Shown here one piece after another: positions 20,281 to 30,353 of a stretch of 64,000 nt of DNA (positions are counted from its first letter, which is position 1; every line of letters starts with the position of its first letter). Origin of the DNA: Polaromonas sp. CG_9.7 (GTDB lineage: Bacteria; Pseudomonadota; Gammaproteobacteria; Burkholderiales; Burkholderiaceae_C); NCBI RefSeq assembly GCF_015752205.1, contig NZ_JADOVG010000007.1, positions 124,001 through 188,000 of the forward strand, given 5' to 3'. A program made the position numbers and the translations under genes. The notes under the pieces are model-generated. The model searched no databases. It saw only the letters and a program-made list of their open reading frames with translations, and was not told where the DNA came from.

Positions 20281-21573
20281 TCAAGACTTGATGGCCCGGT
20301 AACCGATGTCCTTGCGATACTGCGCACCATCGAAATCAATGCCTCGGGCCACTTCGTAAGCCCGCTGCTGTGCTGCCTTGACCGTGCTGCCGAGCGCCGT
20401 TACGCAAAGCACGCGACCACCCGAAGTGAGCGTCGCACCGTTCTGCCGTTGCGTTCCTGCATGAAATACCATGCAGTCTTCAGCGGGTGCAGGCAAGCCG
20501 TGGATGGCATCACCCTTGCGCGGATGCAGCGGATAACCGTACGCAGCCATCACCACGCCCAGCGCTGGTCTGCGGTCCCATTCCATTTCCACCTTGTCCA
20601 GGATTCCCGAGGTGGCAGCCATCAAGACCTCGAACAGGTCGGTTTTCAAGCGCATCATGATGGGCTGGGTTTCCGGGTCGCCCATGCGGCAGTTGAATTC
20701 CAGCGTTTTGGGCTTGCCTTGGGCATCGATCATGAGGCCGGCGTATAAAAATCCGGTGAACGGAATGCCGTCTTTTTCCATGCCGCGGATGGTAGGCATG
20801 ATGATTTCGCGCATTGCCCGTGCGTGGACATCGGGCGTGACCACCGGGGCTGGCGAATAAGCGCCCATACCGCCCGTGTTAGGCCCCTGGTCGCCGTCAA
20901 GCAAACGCTTGTGGTCCTGGCTGGTGGCCATGACGGCTACATTCTTGCCGTCGCACATGACGATGAAACTGGCTTCCTCTCCTTGCAAAAATTCTTCAAT
21001 GACAACCCGCGCACCGCCTTCGTTGTGGCTCACGCCCAGCGGATTGAATTCCGGGTCCGGCGCCAGCATGAATTCGATTGCCTCGTGCGCCTCGTGCAGG
21101 GTCATGGCCACCACCACACCCTTGCCGGCGGCCAGGCCGTCAGCCTTGACTACGATGGGCGCACCTTTTTCGTCGACATAAGCATGCGCTGCTGCTGCGT
21201 CGTTGAAGGTTTCGTAATCGGCGGTCGGAATATGGTGGCGCTTCATGAAGGCCTTGGAAAACGCCTTGGAGCTTTCCAGTTGTGCCGCCGCCTTGGTCGG
21301 GCCAAACACCCGCAGACCGTGCGCGCGAAACTCATCGACGATGCCGGCGGCCAGGGGCTGCTCGGGACCAACGACCGTCAAGGCTATCTTTTCAGTAGCT
21401 GCCCAAGCACGTAGAGCCTTCGGATCAGTGATATTTATATTCTCAAGCCGGGAATCGAGAGCGGTTCCGCCATTGCCTGGCGCGACATAGACCGCCTGCA
21501 CCCTAGGCGACTGGGCCAGTTTCCAGGCCAGCGCATGTTCACGGCCACCGCCGCCCACCACCAAGACTTTCAT
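20281..21573 (-). CDS. purD: Phosphoribosylamine-glycine ligase
   Basis: PurD joins glycine to 5-phosphoribosylamine with ATP in purine synthesis. The 430-residue ATP-grasp protein starts MKVLVVGGGGREHALAWKL and has KADGLAAGKGV near residue 153. It also has the ATP-grasp core LEFNCRMGDPETQ, with metal-binding residues near 290, and a complete C-terminal domain. It lies between yebC (38-bp gap) and hemF (9-bp gap) in an operon-like run. Confidence 0.98.
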   Translation of the reverse strand: MKVLVVGGGGREHALAWKLAQSPRVQAVYVAPGNGGTALDSRLENINITDPKALRAWAATEKIALTVVGPEQPLAAGIVDEFRAHGLRVFGPTKAAAQLESSKAFSKAFMKRHHIPTADYETFNDAAAAHAYVDEKGAPIVVKADGLAAGKGVVVAMTLHEAHEAIEFMLAPDPEFNPLGVSHNEGGARVVIEEFLQGEEASFIVMCDGKNVAVMATSQDHKRLLDGDQGPNTGGMGAYSPAPVVTPDVHARAMREIIMPTIRGMEKDGIPFTGFLYAGLMIDAQGKPKTLEFNCRMGDPETQPIMMRLKTDLFEVLMAATSGILDKVEMEWDRRPALGVVMAAYGYPLHPRKGDAIHGLPAPAEDCMVFHAGTQRQNGATLTSGGRVLCVTALGSTVKAAQQRAYEVARGIDFDGAQYRKDIGYRAIKS

Positions 21574-21611
21574 GAGGAAGCTTTCATTGTTGTTGTGTTT
21601 TCTACAGGGTT

Positions 21612-22337
21612 TTATTCGGAAAGTTCGGCATTATGAAAGACATCCTGCGTGTCATCCATGTCTTCCAGCACATCCAGCAGTTTTTGCATCTTCTGGGAAT
21701 CTTCTCCGTTTAACTCGATGGCGTTGTCGGCGCGCATGGTGACTTCGGCCAGTTCGGCGACCAAGCCGGCGGCTTCCAAGGCGCTCTTGACAGTTTCCAG
21801 TTCGGTGTAAGGCGTCAGCACCTCAATGGCACCATCCTCGTGGGCAATCACATCGTCGGCGCCGGCTTCCAAGGCAATTTCCATCACTTGGTCCTCGTTC
21901 GTACCGGGCGCAAAAATAAGCTGGCCGCAGTGCTTGAACTGAAACACCACCGAGCCTTCGGTTCCCATGTTGCCGCCATGCTTGGAAAATGCATGGCGAA
22001 CTTCGGCCACGGTGCGCACCTTGTTGTCGGTCATGCAGTCCACCAAAATTGCGGCTCCTCCGATGCCGTAGCCTTCGTAACGGACTTCTTCGTAGTGGAC
22101 GCCTTCGAGATTGCCCGTGGCCTTGTCGATGTTGCGCTTGACTGTGTCGGCCGCCAGGTTAGCTGCCTTTGCCTTTTCAACAGCCAGGCGCAGGCGTGGG
22201 TTTGTGGCCAGGTCGCCGCCGCCCAAACGCGCGGCCACCATGATTTCGCGTATCACCCGCGTCCAGACCTTGCCGCGTTTGTCGTCCTGACGACCCTTGC
22301 GGTGTTGAATATTCGCCCATTTACTATGACCAGCCAC
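21612..22337 (-). CDS. YebC/PmpR family protein
   Basis: The 241-residue protein starts [18 protein letters not shown], the hallmark of the YebC family. It continues with the conserved [19 protein letters not shown] segment and the acidic ending. Members have been described as DNA-binding transcriptional regulators and, for some, as factors that relieve ribosome stalling; I cannot tell which applies here. It is the first gene of the leftward run yebC-purD-hemF-nadD-rsfS-rlmH-maf-rng, and it diverges from the YjgR-like ATPase gene across 92 bp. Confidence 0.96.
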   Translation of the reverse strand: MAGHSKWANIQHRKGRQDDKRGKVWTRVIREIMVAARLGGGDLATNPRLRLAVEKAKAANLAADTVKRNIDKATGNLEGVHYEEVRYEGYGIGGAAILVDCMTDNKVRTVAEVRHAFSKHGGNMGTEGSVVFQFKHCGQLIFAPGTNEDQVMEIALEAGADDVIAHEDGAIEVLTPYTELETVKSALEAAGLVAELAEVTMRADNAIELNGEDSQKMQKLLDVLEDMDDTQDVFHNAELSE

Positions 22338-22429
22338 GGAAAATCCTTCAGCAATTGATTTAATCTACAGCGTTCATTTTACTTTTCGCTTGTGCAACTT
22401 TCACGCCGTTTTATCAGGAACTCCACATC

Positions 22430-23947
22430 ATGGCCGAGCCGCTCCTCATTGCCAAAAATTCCCTGACTCAATGTGAGCTGCTGCCGGCACTGGCAAACCG
22501 GCATGGCCTGATCACCGGTGCCACTGGAACCGGCAAGACGGTTACCCTGCAGACACTGGCTGAAAGCTTTTCCAGAATCGGCGTACCGGTCTTCATGGCA
22601 GATGTAAAAGGCGATCTGACCGGCATAAGCCAGGCTGGCGTCATTGGTGAAAAACTGGCAAGTATTCTGAAAGAACGAGGGCTGGTGCCGCCCGGGCCGC
22701 TGGCATGTCCCGCCACGTTGTGGGATGTTTTTGGCGAGCAGGGCCATCCGGTGCGTGCTACGGTGTCCGACATGGGCCCCTTGCTGCTGGGCCGCATGCT
22801 CAACCTGAATGAAACGCAAGCCGGTGTGCTGAACCTGGTCTTCAAGATCGCCGATGACAACGGCCTGCTGCTGCTCGACCTCAAGGACCTGCGTGCCATG
22901 CTGCAGTACGTGGGAGACAACGCCAGCCAGTTCACCACCCAGTACGGCAATGTCAGTGCCGCCAGCGTCGGCGCAATTCAGCGCGGGCTGATGCAGATCG
23001 AAACCCAGGGCGGCGACAAATTCTTTGGTGAACCGTTGCTCAACATCAGCGACTTCATGCAGACCGACAGTGCAGGTCATGGCGTCATCAACATCCTGGC
23101 GGCTGACAAGCTGATGCATTCACCACGCCTGTACGCGACTTTTTTGCTGTGGATGCTGTCCGAGCTGTTTGAGCAGTTACCGGAAATCGGCGACCCGGAC
23201 AAGCCCAAGCTGGTGTTCTTCTTTGACGAAGCACATTTGCTGTTCAACGATGCGCCCAAGGCACTGGTCGAACGCATTGAACTGGTGGTGCGTCTGGTTA
23301 GATCTAAAGGCGTTGGGATTTACTTCGTGACGCAAAACCCGATGGATATTCCGGATTCGGTGCTGGCACAGTTGGGCAACCGCGTACAGCATGCCTTGCG
23401 CGCCTACACGCCGCGCGACCAGAAAGCGGTCAAGGCTACAGCACAAACCATGCGGCAAAACCCAGGACTGGACATTGAAACCGCGATCACCGAACTGGCA
23501 GTGGGCGAGGCGCTGGTGAGTTTCCTCGACACCAAGGGCCGGCCCAGCGTTACCGAGCGCGTCTTTGTGCTGCCTCCGGGCAGCCAGCTTGGCCCGATCT
23601 CGCCGCAGCAACGCCAACAACTGCTTCAAGACTCGCTGGTAGCCGGTGTTTATGAAAAGGAAATCGACCGCATATCGGCCTACGAGATGCTGCAGGAGCG
23701 CGCCAATACAGCGGCCAGCCAGCCAGCTGCCTTGCCGAATGGCGGTGCGGCAGGCCAATCGGCGTCAGGCGGCATGCTGGGCGGCCTGAACGACATGCTG
23801 TTTGGCCGCACCGGTCCGCGCGGTGCAAAATATGACGGATTGGCGCAAAGCATGGCCAAGTCTGCCGTCCGCACCATGGGGTCGACGGTCGGGCGCGAGA
23901 TTATCCGTGGTGTACTGGGAAGTCTGTTCGGCGGCAAAAAACGCTGA
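22430..23947 (+). CDS. YjgR/HerA-like ATPase (DUF853)
   Basis: This is a predicted P-loop ATPase of the HerA/FtsK branch, 505 residues. Walker A is GATGTGKTV near residue 28; the Walker B region is [13 protein letters not shown] near 260; an arginine-containing segment [17 protein letters not shown] follows. The C-terminus is glycine/alanine-rich with a short basic end. E. coli YjgR is the reference and its role is not established; HerA relatives pump or process DNA. The ATG at 22430 begins [10 protein letters not shown], as in relatives. It lies 37 bp before upp. Confidence 0.9.
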   Translation: MAEPLLIAKNSLTQCELLPALANRHGLITGATGTGKTVTLQTLAESFSRIGVPVFMADVKGDLTGISQAGVIGEKLASILKERGLVPPGPLACPATLWDVFGEQGHPVRATVSDMGPLLLGRMLNLNETQAGVLNLVFKIADDNGLLLLDLKDLRAMLQYVGDNASQFTTQYGNVSAASVGAIQRGLMQIETQGGDKFFGEPLLNISDFMQTDSAGHGVINILAADKLMHSPRLYATFLLWMLSELFEQLPEIGDPDKPKLVFFFDEAHLLFNDAPKALVERIELVVRLVRSKGVGIYFVTQNPMDIPDSVLAQLGNRVQHALRAYTPRDQKAVKATAQTMRQNPGLDIETAITELAVGEALVSFLDTKGRPSVTERVFVLPPGSQLGPISPQQRQQLLQDSLVAGVYEKEIDRISAYEMLQERANTAASQPAALPNGGAAGQSASGGMLGGLNDMLFGRTGPRGAKYDGLAQSMAKSAVRTMGSTVGREIIRGVLGSLFGGKKR

Positions 23948-23984
23948 CAATCGGTTCCCGACACCCTAAGAAAGCCGTCCCTTC

Positions 23985-24614
23985 ATGAGCAATGTTCACC
24001 TTATCAACCACCCGCTGGTGCAGCACAAGCTGACGCTGATGCGCCGCAAGAACGCTTCGACCAGCACCTTTCGCACCCTGCTCAGCGAGTTGAGCAACCT
24101 GATGGCCTACGAAGTCACGCGCGACATGCCGCTGCAGGACATCCAGGTGGAAACGCCGCTGGAAACCATGACCAGCAAAATCATCGATGGCAAGAAGCTG
24201 GTTCTGGTGTCCATCTTGCGCGCCGGCAATGGTTTCCTCGATGGTTTCCTGAACGTCGTGCCTGGCGCCCGCGTGGGCCACATCGGCCTGTACAGAGACC
24301 CGAAAACCCTGGAGCCGGTTGAGTATTACTTCAAGATGCCGCAGGAAATGGAAGCGCGCGACATCGTCATTGTTGACCCGATGCTGGCCACAGGCAATTC
24401 GGCCATTTCGGCAGTGGCCAGGCTCAAACAACTTAAACCCAAGTCGATCAAGTTTGTGTGCCTGCTGACCTGCCCGGAAGGTGTGGCAGCCTTGCAAAAA
24501 GCCCATCCCGACGTGGCCATCTACACCGCAGCAATTGACCGGCAGCTTAATGAGCATGGTTACATCCTGCCGGGTTTGGGCGATGCCGGGGACCGTATTT
24601 TCGGAACCAAATAA
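23985..24614 (+). CDS. upp: Uracil phosphoribosyltransferase
   Basis: Upp salvages uracil with PRPP to make UMP. The 209-residue protein starts [18 protein letters not shown], as in the family. It has the [14 protein letters not shown] segment near residue 78, the PRPP-binding loop [13 protein letters not shown] near 128, and the terminal [10 protein letters not shown]. Nothing is odd. It is followed by a copy of the palindromic repeat that might act as its transcript end. Confidence 0.98.
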   Translation: MSNVHLINHPLVQHKLTLMRRKNASTSTFRTLLSELSNLMAYEVTRDMPLQDIQVETPLETMTSKIIDGKKLVLVSILRAGNGFLDGFLNVVPGARVGHIGLYRDPKTLEPVEYYFKMPQEMEARDIVIVDPMLATGNSAISAVARLKQLKPKSIKFVCLLTCPEGVAALQKAHPDVAIYTAAIDRQLNEHGYILPGLGDAGDRIFGTK

Positions 24615-24662
24615 GGCATTTACGCATATGGGTATTGATTAAGCAGCTATTTTTTTCATAGC
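24607..24662 (-). repeat. Dispersed palindromic repeat, copy 3 (core 24646-24662)
   Basis: GCTAT (24646-24650) and ATAGC (24658-24662) flank a T-rich 7-base spacer. The family-type flank reads leftward and overlaps the upp stop region. It lies between upp and aat. Confidence 0.7.
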
Positions 24663-24713
24663 ATCGAAAATTGATGTTCTGACCGCTCCCGGCTATTTAA
24701 CCTGAAGCTTTTC

Positions 24714-25511
24714 ATGCCTTTTCCAAAGGAAACTTCCCAAGCCGTCATGCCTGCGCTGCCATGGCTTGGAGCTGGCCAGGATTTTCCCCCGTTGGAAAAC
24801 GCTTGGTGCATAGCCGATCCGGCGCCCGGCCTGCTGGCGGCTGGGGAAACATTGGATGCCGCAACCTTGATTCGGGCTTATTCAGGCGGTATTTTTCCCT
24901 GGTTCAGCCTGGGGCAACCGGTGCTCTGGTGGAGTCCTGATCCGCGCATGGTGCTTCAAACGGCTGACTTCAAACTGCACCGGTCGCTGCGCAAACGCAT
25001 TGTTCATTTCATCAACGATATCTGCTGTGAAATCAGGTTTGACACCGCCTTTGAGCGCGTCATCGGCGCTTGCGCCAGCAAAACCAGAATGGGCCAGTCG
25101 GGAACCTGGATTGTTTCGGAAATGGAACAGGCTTATGGCGAATTGCACCGCGCAGGACATGCCCACAGTGTAGAAACCTGGATCAATGGAGAACTTGCCG
25201 GTGGCTTGTACTGCGTCAACCTCGGCGGCATGGTTTTTGGCGAATCAATGTTTGCGCACCAGACCGATGCCTCCAAGATCGCCCTGGCCGCGCTGGTAGC
25301 TTTTTGCCGTGACAAGGGGATCACCATGATCGACTGCCAGCAGAACACCGGCCACCTTGCGTCACTGGGCGCGGTTGAAATAAGCCGCGCGACGTTTGCC
25401 GCTCACCTGCGCTGCCATGTGAATGAAAACACGCCCACATGGCATTTTGATTCTCTATACTGGCAAGAACTTTTGAAGGCAACAGCAATTGAGTTGCCCG
25501 CTACACCGTGA
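24714..25511 (+). CDS. aat: Leucyl/phenylalanyl-tRNA-protein transferase
   Basis: Aat adds Leu or Phe from charged tRNA to proteins with N-terminal Arg or Lys, marking them for ClpS/ClpAP. The 265-residue protein has the family segments [13 protein letters not shown] and [12 protein letters not shown] (about residues 51-82), [12 protein letters not shown], and VFGESMF-like (GMVFGESMF). It ends with [15 protein letters not shown]. Its stop overlaps the bpt start as GTGA. The two genes together cover the N-degron transferases of bacteria. Confidence 0.97.
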   Translation: MPFPKETSQAVMPALPWLGAGQDFPPLENAWCIADPAPGLLAAGETLDAATLIRAYSGGIFPWFSLGQPVLWWSPDPRMVLQTADFKLHRSLRKRIVHFINDICCEIRFDTAFERVIGACASKTRMGQSGTWIVSEMEQAYGELHRAGHAHSVETWINGELAGGLYCVNLGGMVFGESMFAHQTDASKIALAALVAFCRDKGITMIDCQQNTGHLASLGAVEISRATFAAHLRCHVNENTPTWHFDSLYWQELLKATAIELPATP

Positions 25512-26266
25512 CGCATCTCAAAGACCTGCCGCTTCACACCTTGCAGTTTTACGCAACTGCGCCCTACCCCTGCAGCTACCTGCCGGCCCGGCAGGCCCGT
25601 TCGCAGGTGGCAACACCCAGCCACCTGATCCACAACGATACCTATTCCGAACTGGTCACGCAAGGTTTCCGGCGCAGTGGCATGTTCACCTACCGGCCTT
25701 ATTGCGATGGATGCCAAGCCTGCGTACCGCTTCGCGTGCCTGTCGACACCTTCGCGCCAGACCGAAGCCAGCGGCGTGCCTGGAAGCGTCATCAAACCCT
25801 TACAGCCGTCAGCCTCAAACTGTGTTTTTTGCCGGAACACTACCAGCTTTATCTGCGCTATCAGAACAGCCGGCACGCCGGCGGCGGCATGGACCATGAC
25901 AGCATCGACCAGTACACCCAGTTCCTGCTGCAAAGCCGCGTCAATTCAAGACTGGTGGAGTTTCGAGAACCCATGACCAACGGCGAGGCCGGCGCACTCA
26001 AGATGATTTCAATTCTGGATGTGCTGGAAGACGGAATTTCAGCGGTATATACCTTTTATGAACCTGAAGCCGGCGCAGGCTATGGTAACTACGGTGTGCT
26101 CTGGCAGATCGATCAAGCCCGACAACTCGGCTTGCCGTTTGTCTACTTGGGTTACTGGATTGCCCAAAGTCCCAAGATGAGCTACAAGCTCAACTTCAGT
26201 CCCAGCCAAATATTACTAAACGGCAAATGGATTGATTCGCGAACCATCAATGCCAACGCTGTATAA
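25508..26266 (+). CDS. bpt: Aspartate/glutamate leucyltransferase (Bpt)
   Basis: Bpt transfers Leu to proteins with N-terminal Asp or Glu. It is related to eukaryotic arginyltransferase ATE1. The 252-residue protein has the ATE-type zinc/cysteine motif [15 protein letters not shown] near residue 62, the central [10 protein letters not shown], and the C-terminal [17 protein letters not shown]. The GTG start at 25508 overlaps the aat stop by 4 bases. The pair is common in betaproteobacteria. Confidence 0.95.
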   Translation: MTHLKDLPLHTLQFYATAPYPCSYLPARQARSQVATPSHLIHNDTYSELVTQGFRRSGMFTYRPYCDGCQACVPLRVPVDTFAPDRSQRRAWKRHQTLTAVSLKLCFLPEHYQLYLRYQNSRHAGGGMDHDSIDQYTQFLLQSRVNSRLVEFREPMTNGEAGALKMISILDVLEDGISAVYTFYEPEAGAGYGNYGVLWQIDQARQLGLPFVYLGYWIAQSPKMSYKLNFSPSQILLNGKWIDSRTINANAV

Positions 26267-26360
26267 GCAAAATACACAATTCAGCGGCTAAGCTTTGTGC
26301 TTATTCAACAATAATCAGGCAATTTTTCACAAGGTAAAATTTGCTGCAGAAAGCCTGCAC

Positions 26361-27140
26361 ATGATAAAACCCGATAGCGATCTTCCCGCCAAACCGACCG
26401 TACAGGTGATCGAACGCATCTTTACCCTGCTGGATATTCTGGCCCACCATGAAGAAGCGGTTTCCCTCAAGGAAATCAGCGAACAGTCCGGTCTTCATCC
26501 TTCCACGGCGCACCGCATTTTGAATGATCTGGCGTTGGGCCGTGTTGTGGAACGGCCGACAGCGGGAAACTACCGCTTGGGCATGCGTCTGCTCGAACTT
26601 GGCAACTTGGTCAAAGCGCGTCTCAATGTCCGGGATGCGGCCCTCATTCCCATGCGCGAGTTGCACAAATTGACACAGCAACCTGTGAACCTGAGCATGC
26701 GTCAGGGTGACGAAATTTTGTATGTAGAGCGCACTTACGGCGAACGATCGGGCATGCAGGTGGTACGCACGATAGGCGGTCGGGCGCCACTGCATTTGAC
26801 GTCTGTAGGCAAACTTTTCCTCGCGTCCGACGATCCCCAGCGACTGGGCGCCTACGCCACACGGACGGGTTTGCCTGGGCAAACGCGCAACAGCATCACC
26901 GAATTGGGAGTGCTGGAACGCGAACTTTCCAAAGCCCGCCAGTACGGGTTTGCGCGCGACAACGAGGAACTGGAACTGGGGGTTCGCTGCATGGCGGCCG
27001 GCATTTATGACGACCAGAACAAGCTTGTGGCGGGCCTTTCGATTTCAGCGCCTGCTGACCGTCTGGACGACAACTGGCTGCCCAAACTGCAAGCCACAGC
27101 CAAGGAGATCTCGAAGGCGCTAGGCTATATTTCAAGATAA
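26361..27140 (+). CDS. IclR family transcriptional regulator
   Basis: This regulator of about 259 residues has an N-terminal winged helix-turn-helix (about residues 12-75: VQVIERIFTLLDIL, then SLKEISEQSGLHPSTAHRILNDL). A C-terminal IclR effector domain of GAF-like fold contains GGRAPLHLTSVGKLFLA. The effector is unknown. I use the ATG at 26361; the frame is open back to a TTG at 26295 but that adds residues without family resemblance. It is not close to a likely target operon: aat-bpt end 94 bp before it, and pbpG converges from the other side. Confidence 0.9.
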   Translation: MIKPDSDLPAKPTVQVIERIFTLLDILAHHEEAVSLKEISEQSGLHPSTAHRILNDLALGRVVERPTAGNYRLGMRLLELGNLVKARLNVRDAALIPMRELHKLTQQPVNLSMRQGDEILYVERTYGERSGMQVVRTIGGRAPLHLTSVGKLFLASDDPQRLGAYATRTGLPGQTRNSITELGVLERELSKARQYGFARDNEELELGVRCMAAGIYDDQNKLVAGLSISAPADRLDDNWLPKLQATAKEISKALGYISR

Positions 27141-27177
27141 AAAAACGAATATTTCGCTTACTGCTGCAATGTTCTTT

Positions 27178-27194
27178 GCTATAAATACTATAGC
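27178..27194. repeat. Dispersed palindromic repeat, copy 4
   Basis: The 17-bp core is GCTAT-N7-ATAGC in the 133-bp gap between the converging IclR and pbpG genes. The flank is AT-rich and its orientation is unclear. It could serve as a shared transcript end for both genes. Confidence 0.6.
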
Positions 27195-27273
27195 AATATA
27201 AAGTACAGTATTTAACGATTTTTCTTGAAAATACACATCGGCAGGCTTTATCCGGCTAGGCAATCGCGAACCA

Positions 27274-28362
27274 TTAACCGCTGGTGTGTTTGTCGGAAGC
27301 GCTAATCTTGATCTTTTGATCTGCCACCGGGTTGGTTTCGACCCAGCGCCGCACGCGCTCCGCATCGCCCAAGCGGCTCAGCTTGCCGGCCGAATCCAGA
27401 AACACCATAATCAACTTGCGGCCTGCGATTTTGGTCTGCATGACCAAGCACTGACCGGCTTCGTTGATGTAGCCTGTCTTTTGCAAACCGATGTCCCATT
27501 CCGGGTTTTTTACCAGTCGATTGGTATTGTTGTACTGAAGGGTCCGACTGCCAATCGCCACCTGATAACCCGGAGACGTCGTCAATTCACGGAGCACCGG
27601 GTCACCATGTGCTGCATTGACCAGCACAGCGAGGTCTTGGGCGCTGGACTGATTACGGCTGGAAAGTCCGGTAGGTTCAGCATAGCTGGTGTCGTTCATG
27701 CCCAACATCTTTGCCTTGGCGTTCATCAGACTGACAAAAGTCGCCATGCCACCAGGGTAGGTGCGACCAAGGGCATGTGCAGCCCGATTTTCGCTAGACA
27801 TCAGCGCCAGGTGCAGCATTTCTCCGCGCGACAGCGTGGCGCCAACGCTAAGCCGCGAACGGCTGTGCTTTTCAGTGTCCACATCGTCCTGCGTTACAGT
27901 GATCATTTCCTCCATGGGGAGCCTGGCCCCGCTGATGATTACGCCTGTCATCAATTTGGTCAAAGACGCAATGGGCAGCACCGCATGTTCGTTCTTGCTG
28001 AACAGCACTTCGCGCGTGTCTTGATCAATCACCAGCGCCACGCTGGATTTCAGATCCAGCGGATCAATTGCGCTGTGCAGGCCAGCCATCTGGCCAAAAG
28101 AAGGAATGGCGGGGATGATGGCCTGAATAATCGAAGGACGCTTGGCACGAGTTACCTTGGAGCTTGCTTCGAAACGTACGTTTTTCCGGACTGATGTTAT
28201 TTTTTTAAGAGCTTTCGATTTTTCGACATGTGGTTTCTTGACAATCGCCCGCTTGGATGACGATTTTGCCGATGCGGCGTGGGCTGTCGGTGCTACCAGA
28301 GCAAACGACAAAGCAAAAAATCCGACGATTTTTAGTGCGCGACTAAAAAGCTGTTTGGACAT
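27274..28362 (-). CDS. pbpG: D-alanyl-D-alanine endopeptidase PbpG-like (PBP7)
   Basis: This is a low-molecular-weight penicillin-binding protein of the S11 peptidase family that cuts peptidoglycan cross-links. After the start at 28362 comes a signal peptide (about residues 1-29, ending PTAHAA), then a basic linker of about 60 residues. The catalytic domain carries the three motifs: SLTK, SEN (SSENRAAHALGRTYPGG) and KTG (LQKTGYINEA). The SEN region closely resembles E. coli PBP7. An in-frame ATG 24 codons upstream would precede the signal peptide with non-signal residues, so I reject it. Location is the periplasm. Confidence 0.93.
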   Translation of the reverse strand: MSKQLFSRALKIVGFFALSFALVAPTAHAASAKSSSKRAIVKKPHVEKSKALKKITSVRKNVRFEASSKVTRAKRPSIIQAIIPAIPSFGQMAGLHSAIDPLDLKSSVALVIDQDTREVLFSKNEHAVLPIASLTKLMTGVIISGARLPMEEMITVTQDDVDTEKHSRSRLSVGATLSRGEMLHLALMSSENRAAHALGRTYPGGMATFVSLMNAKAKMLGMNDTSYAEPTGLSSRNQSSAQDLAVLVNAAHGDPVLRELTTSPGYQVAIGSRTLQYNNTNRLVKNPEWDIGLQKTGYINEAGQCLVMQTKIAGRKLIMVFLDSAGKLSRLGDAERVRRWVETNPVADQKIKISASDKHTSG

Positions 28363-28422
28363 GGTGAATATGGCCTGTTTGGGTTGCGATGGATAGAAAG
28401 GCTGAAGTGTATAGAAATAGAA

Positions 28423-28456
28423 AAAGTCACGCAATATCAGGAGCTTGCGTGACTTT
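28423..28456 (-). terminator. Terminator downstream of leuA
   Basis: The 12-bp perfect stem AAAGTCACGCAA (28423-28434) pairs with 28445-28456. Read leftward, it is followed by TTTTTC. It lies about 100 bp past the leuA stop and before pbpG, which must have its own promoter in the next 60 bp. Confidence 0.85.
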
Positions 28457-28555
28457 CTTAAATAACTACCAGAGTCTCTTGCTTAGACTGCCTTACAGAA
28501 CATAAGGCTCGTGCTAAGCCCTTGAATCTAAAAGGTATTGTTAAAAATTAAGCAC

Positions 28556-30094
28556 TTAACCCTGGGCAGCAACCTTGACAGCTTTACTTTGAAGTTTATT
28601 CAAAGCACTTAAATAAGCTTTGGCCGAGGCCACCACGATGTCAGGATCGGAGCCTGTTCCATTCACGACACGTCCGCTATTTTGTAAGCGCACTGTCACT
28701 TCACCCTGGCTTTCGGTTGAACCACTGATGGCATTTACCGAATAAAGTACCATTTCAGCACCGCTTTTGACATGGATTTCGATCGCCTTGAGCGATGCAT
28801 CTACAGGGCCATTTCCATCGGATTGTCCTTTGACCTCTTTTCCGGCGACAGTAAAAACGACGCAAGCCTGAGGACGTTCCCCAGTTTCGCTGTGCTGTGA
28901 CAGGGATACAAAACCATACTGCTCGTTACTGTGGGTAACGCTTTCATCGCTGACCAAAGCAAGAATGTCCTCGTCAAAAATATCACTCTTGCGGTCTGCG
29001 AGATCCTTGAATTTTACGAAGGCATTGTTGATATCGGTTTCGCTTTCCATAGCAACGCCAAGTTCCTGCAGGCGCTGCTTGAAGGCATTTCGTCCGCTCA
29101 GCTTGCCCAACACAATCTTGTTAGCCGACCAGCCCACATCTTCTGCACGCATGATTTCGTAAGTGTCGCGCGCCTTGAGCACACCGTCCTGATGAATACC
29201 AGAGGCATGGGCAAAAGCGTTGGCGCCAACAACCGCTTTGTTAGGCTGCACGACAAAACCGGTGGTCTGGCTCACCAGACGGCTGGCTGCAAGTATTTGC
29301 TGTGTATCGATTCCCAAGTCGAGATCAAAGTAATCCTTGCGTGTTTTGACCGCCATCACCACTTCTTCAAGTGAACAGTTGCCAGCGCGTTCGCCCAGGC
29401 CGTTGATGGTGCACTCCACCTGCCGGGCGCCGCCGATCTTCACGCCTGCAAGTGAGTTCGCAACGGCCATGCCCAAGTCGTTATGGCAGTGCACTGACCA
29501 GACCGCCTTGTCACTGTTGGGAATGCGCTCACGCAGGTTTTTTATGAAGTTGCCATACAACTCAGGAATTGCATAGCCCACGGTGTCAGGAACATTGATG
29601 GTGGTTGCACCTTCGTTGATGACTGCCTCAATTACGCGGCACAAAAAATCCGGATCGGAGCGATACCCGTCTTCGGGACTGAACTCGATGTCTGCCATGA
29701 GGTTGCGGGCAAACCGCACAGACATCTTCGCCTGTTCAAACACCTGGTCGGGGGTCATTCGCAGCTTTTTTTCCATGTGCAGGGCACTTGTCGCCAAAAA
29801 GAGATGCAAACGACCCGCATTCGCCGGCTTCAGCGCTTCGGCGGCCCGCGATATATCACGGTCGTTGGCACGAGCCAGCGAACAAATAGTGGAATCCTTG
29901 ATCACTTCTGCAATGGCCTTGACACATTCAAAGTCCCCGTTCGAACTGGCCGCAAAACCAGCCTCGATCACATCAACCTTCAACCGTTCCAGTTGTCGTG
30001 CAATGCGCAGTTTTTCGTCACGGGTCATGGAAGCGCCAGGCGATTGCTCTCCGTCGCGCAAGGTGGTGTCGAAAATAATGAGTTTGTCAGTCAT
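28556..30094 (-). CDS. leuA: 2-isopropylmalate synthase
   Basis: LeuA makes 2-isopropylmalate from acetyl-CoA and 2-oxoisovalerate, the first step of leucine synthesis. The 512-residue long-form enzyme has the catalytic HMGL-like barrel ([17 protein letters not shown] near residue 6; [28 protein letters not shown]) and a C-terminal LeuA allosteric dimer domain that senses leucine. The ATG at 30094 follows a GAGAGAA ribosome-binding sequence; the frame is open 13 codons further but without support. A leucine-rich leader and attenuator precede it. Confidence 0.97.
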   Translation of the reverse strand: MTDKLIIFDTTLRDGEQSPGASMTRDEKLRIARQLERLKVDVIEAGFAASSNGDFECVKAIAEVIKDSTICSLARANDRDISRAAEALKPANAGRLHLFLATSALHMEKKLRMTPDQVFEQAKMSVRFARNLMADIEFSPEDGYRSDPDFLCRVIEAVINEGATTINVPDTVGYAIPELYGNFIKNLRERIPNSDKAVWSVHCHNDLGMAVANSLAGVKIGGARQVECTINGLGERAGNCSLEEVVMAVKTRKDYFDLDLGIDTQQILAASRLVSQTTGFVVQPNKAVVGANAFAHASGIHQDGVLKARDTYEIMRAEDVGWSANKIVLGKLSGRNAFKQRLQELGVAMESETDINNAFVKFKDLADRKSDIFDEDILALVSDESVTHSNEQYGFVSLSQHSETGERPQACVVFTVAGKEVKGQSDGNGPVDASLKAIEIHVKSGAEMVLYSVNAISGSTESQGEVTVRLQNSGRVVNGTGSDPDIVVASAKAYLSALNKLQSKAVKVAAQG

Positions 30095-30222
30095 GGGAAT
30101 TCTCTCGATTCGATGGGATTGGCAGGGTTGCAAAAGGGCAGCAAGGCTGAGGAAGAGCGTCAGGACATAACGTTAAGCAGGTTTTAATGACATTAAAGTG
30201 TCCGGTTATAAAAAACCAGCAA

Positions 30223-30259
30223 CAAAAAAAACGGCCCGTTGCTGGTGCAAACGGGCCGT
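30223..30259 (-). terminator. Attenuator terminator upstream of leuA
   Basis: A 10-bp perfect stem (30231-30240 with 30250-30259) with a 9-base loop is followed, on the minus strand, by eight T residues (30231 down to 30224). It lies between the leader peptide and leuA. Its 5' arm contains GCCCGTT, which can pair instead with AACGGGC inside the leader, giving an antiterminator. Confidence 0.88.
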
Positions 30260-30280
30260 CGAATCAGGTGTACGCGTACG

Positions 30281-30334
30281 CTACCGTCTCCGCCCGTTGG
30301 CAGATAGCAGTAGTGCTAGCGAAGTATTTTTCAT
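30281..30334 (-). CDS. leuL: leuA leader peptide (attenuation)
   Basis: This is a 17-codon frame with sequence MKNTSLALLLSANGRRR and a TAG stop. It starts 19 bases after the pssA stop and ends about 20 bases before the terminator stem. It has four Leu codons (CTA, CTA, CTG, CTA) within six codons; CTA is rarely used in GC-rich betaproteobacteria. The AACGGGC antiterminator segment lies just behind the Leu run, at bases 30292-30298. A ribosome stalled at the Leu codons would leave it free, while one that reaches the stop would cover it. No strong ribosome-binding sequence is visible. Assigned from structure, not homology. Confidence 0.78.
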   Translation of the reverse strand: MKNTSLALLLSANGRRR

Positions 30335-30353
30335 CAGTTCAATGTACCACAAC

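Noticed and set aside
22379-23119. Long minus-strand frame of 246 residues opposite the YjgR-like gene
   Set aside because: It mirrors the codon structure of the true gene, whose Walker motifs are clear, and shows no domain.
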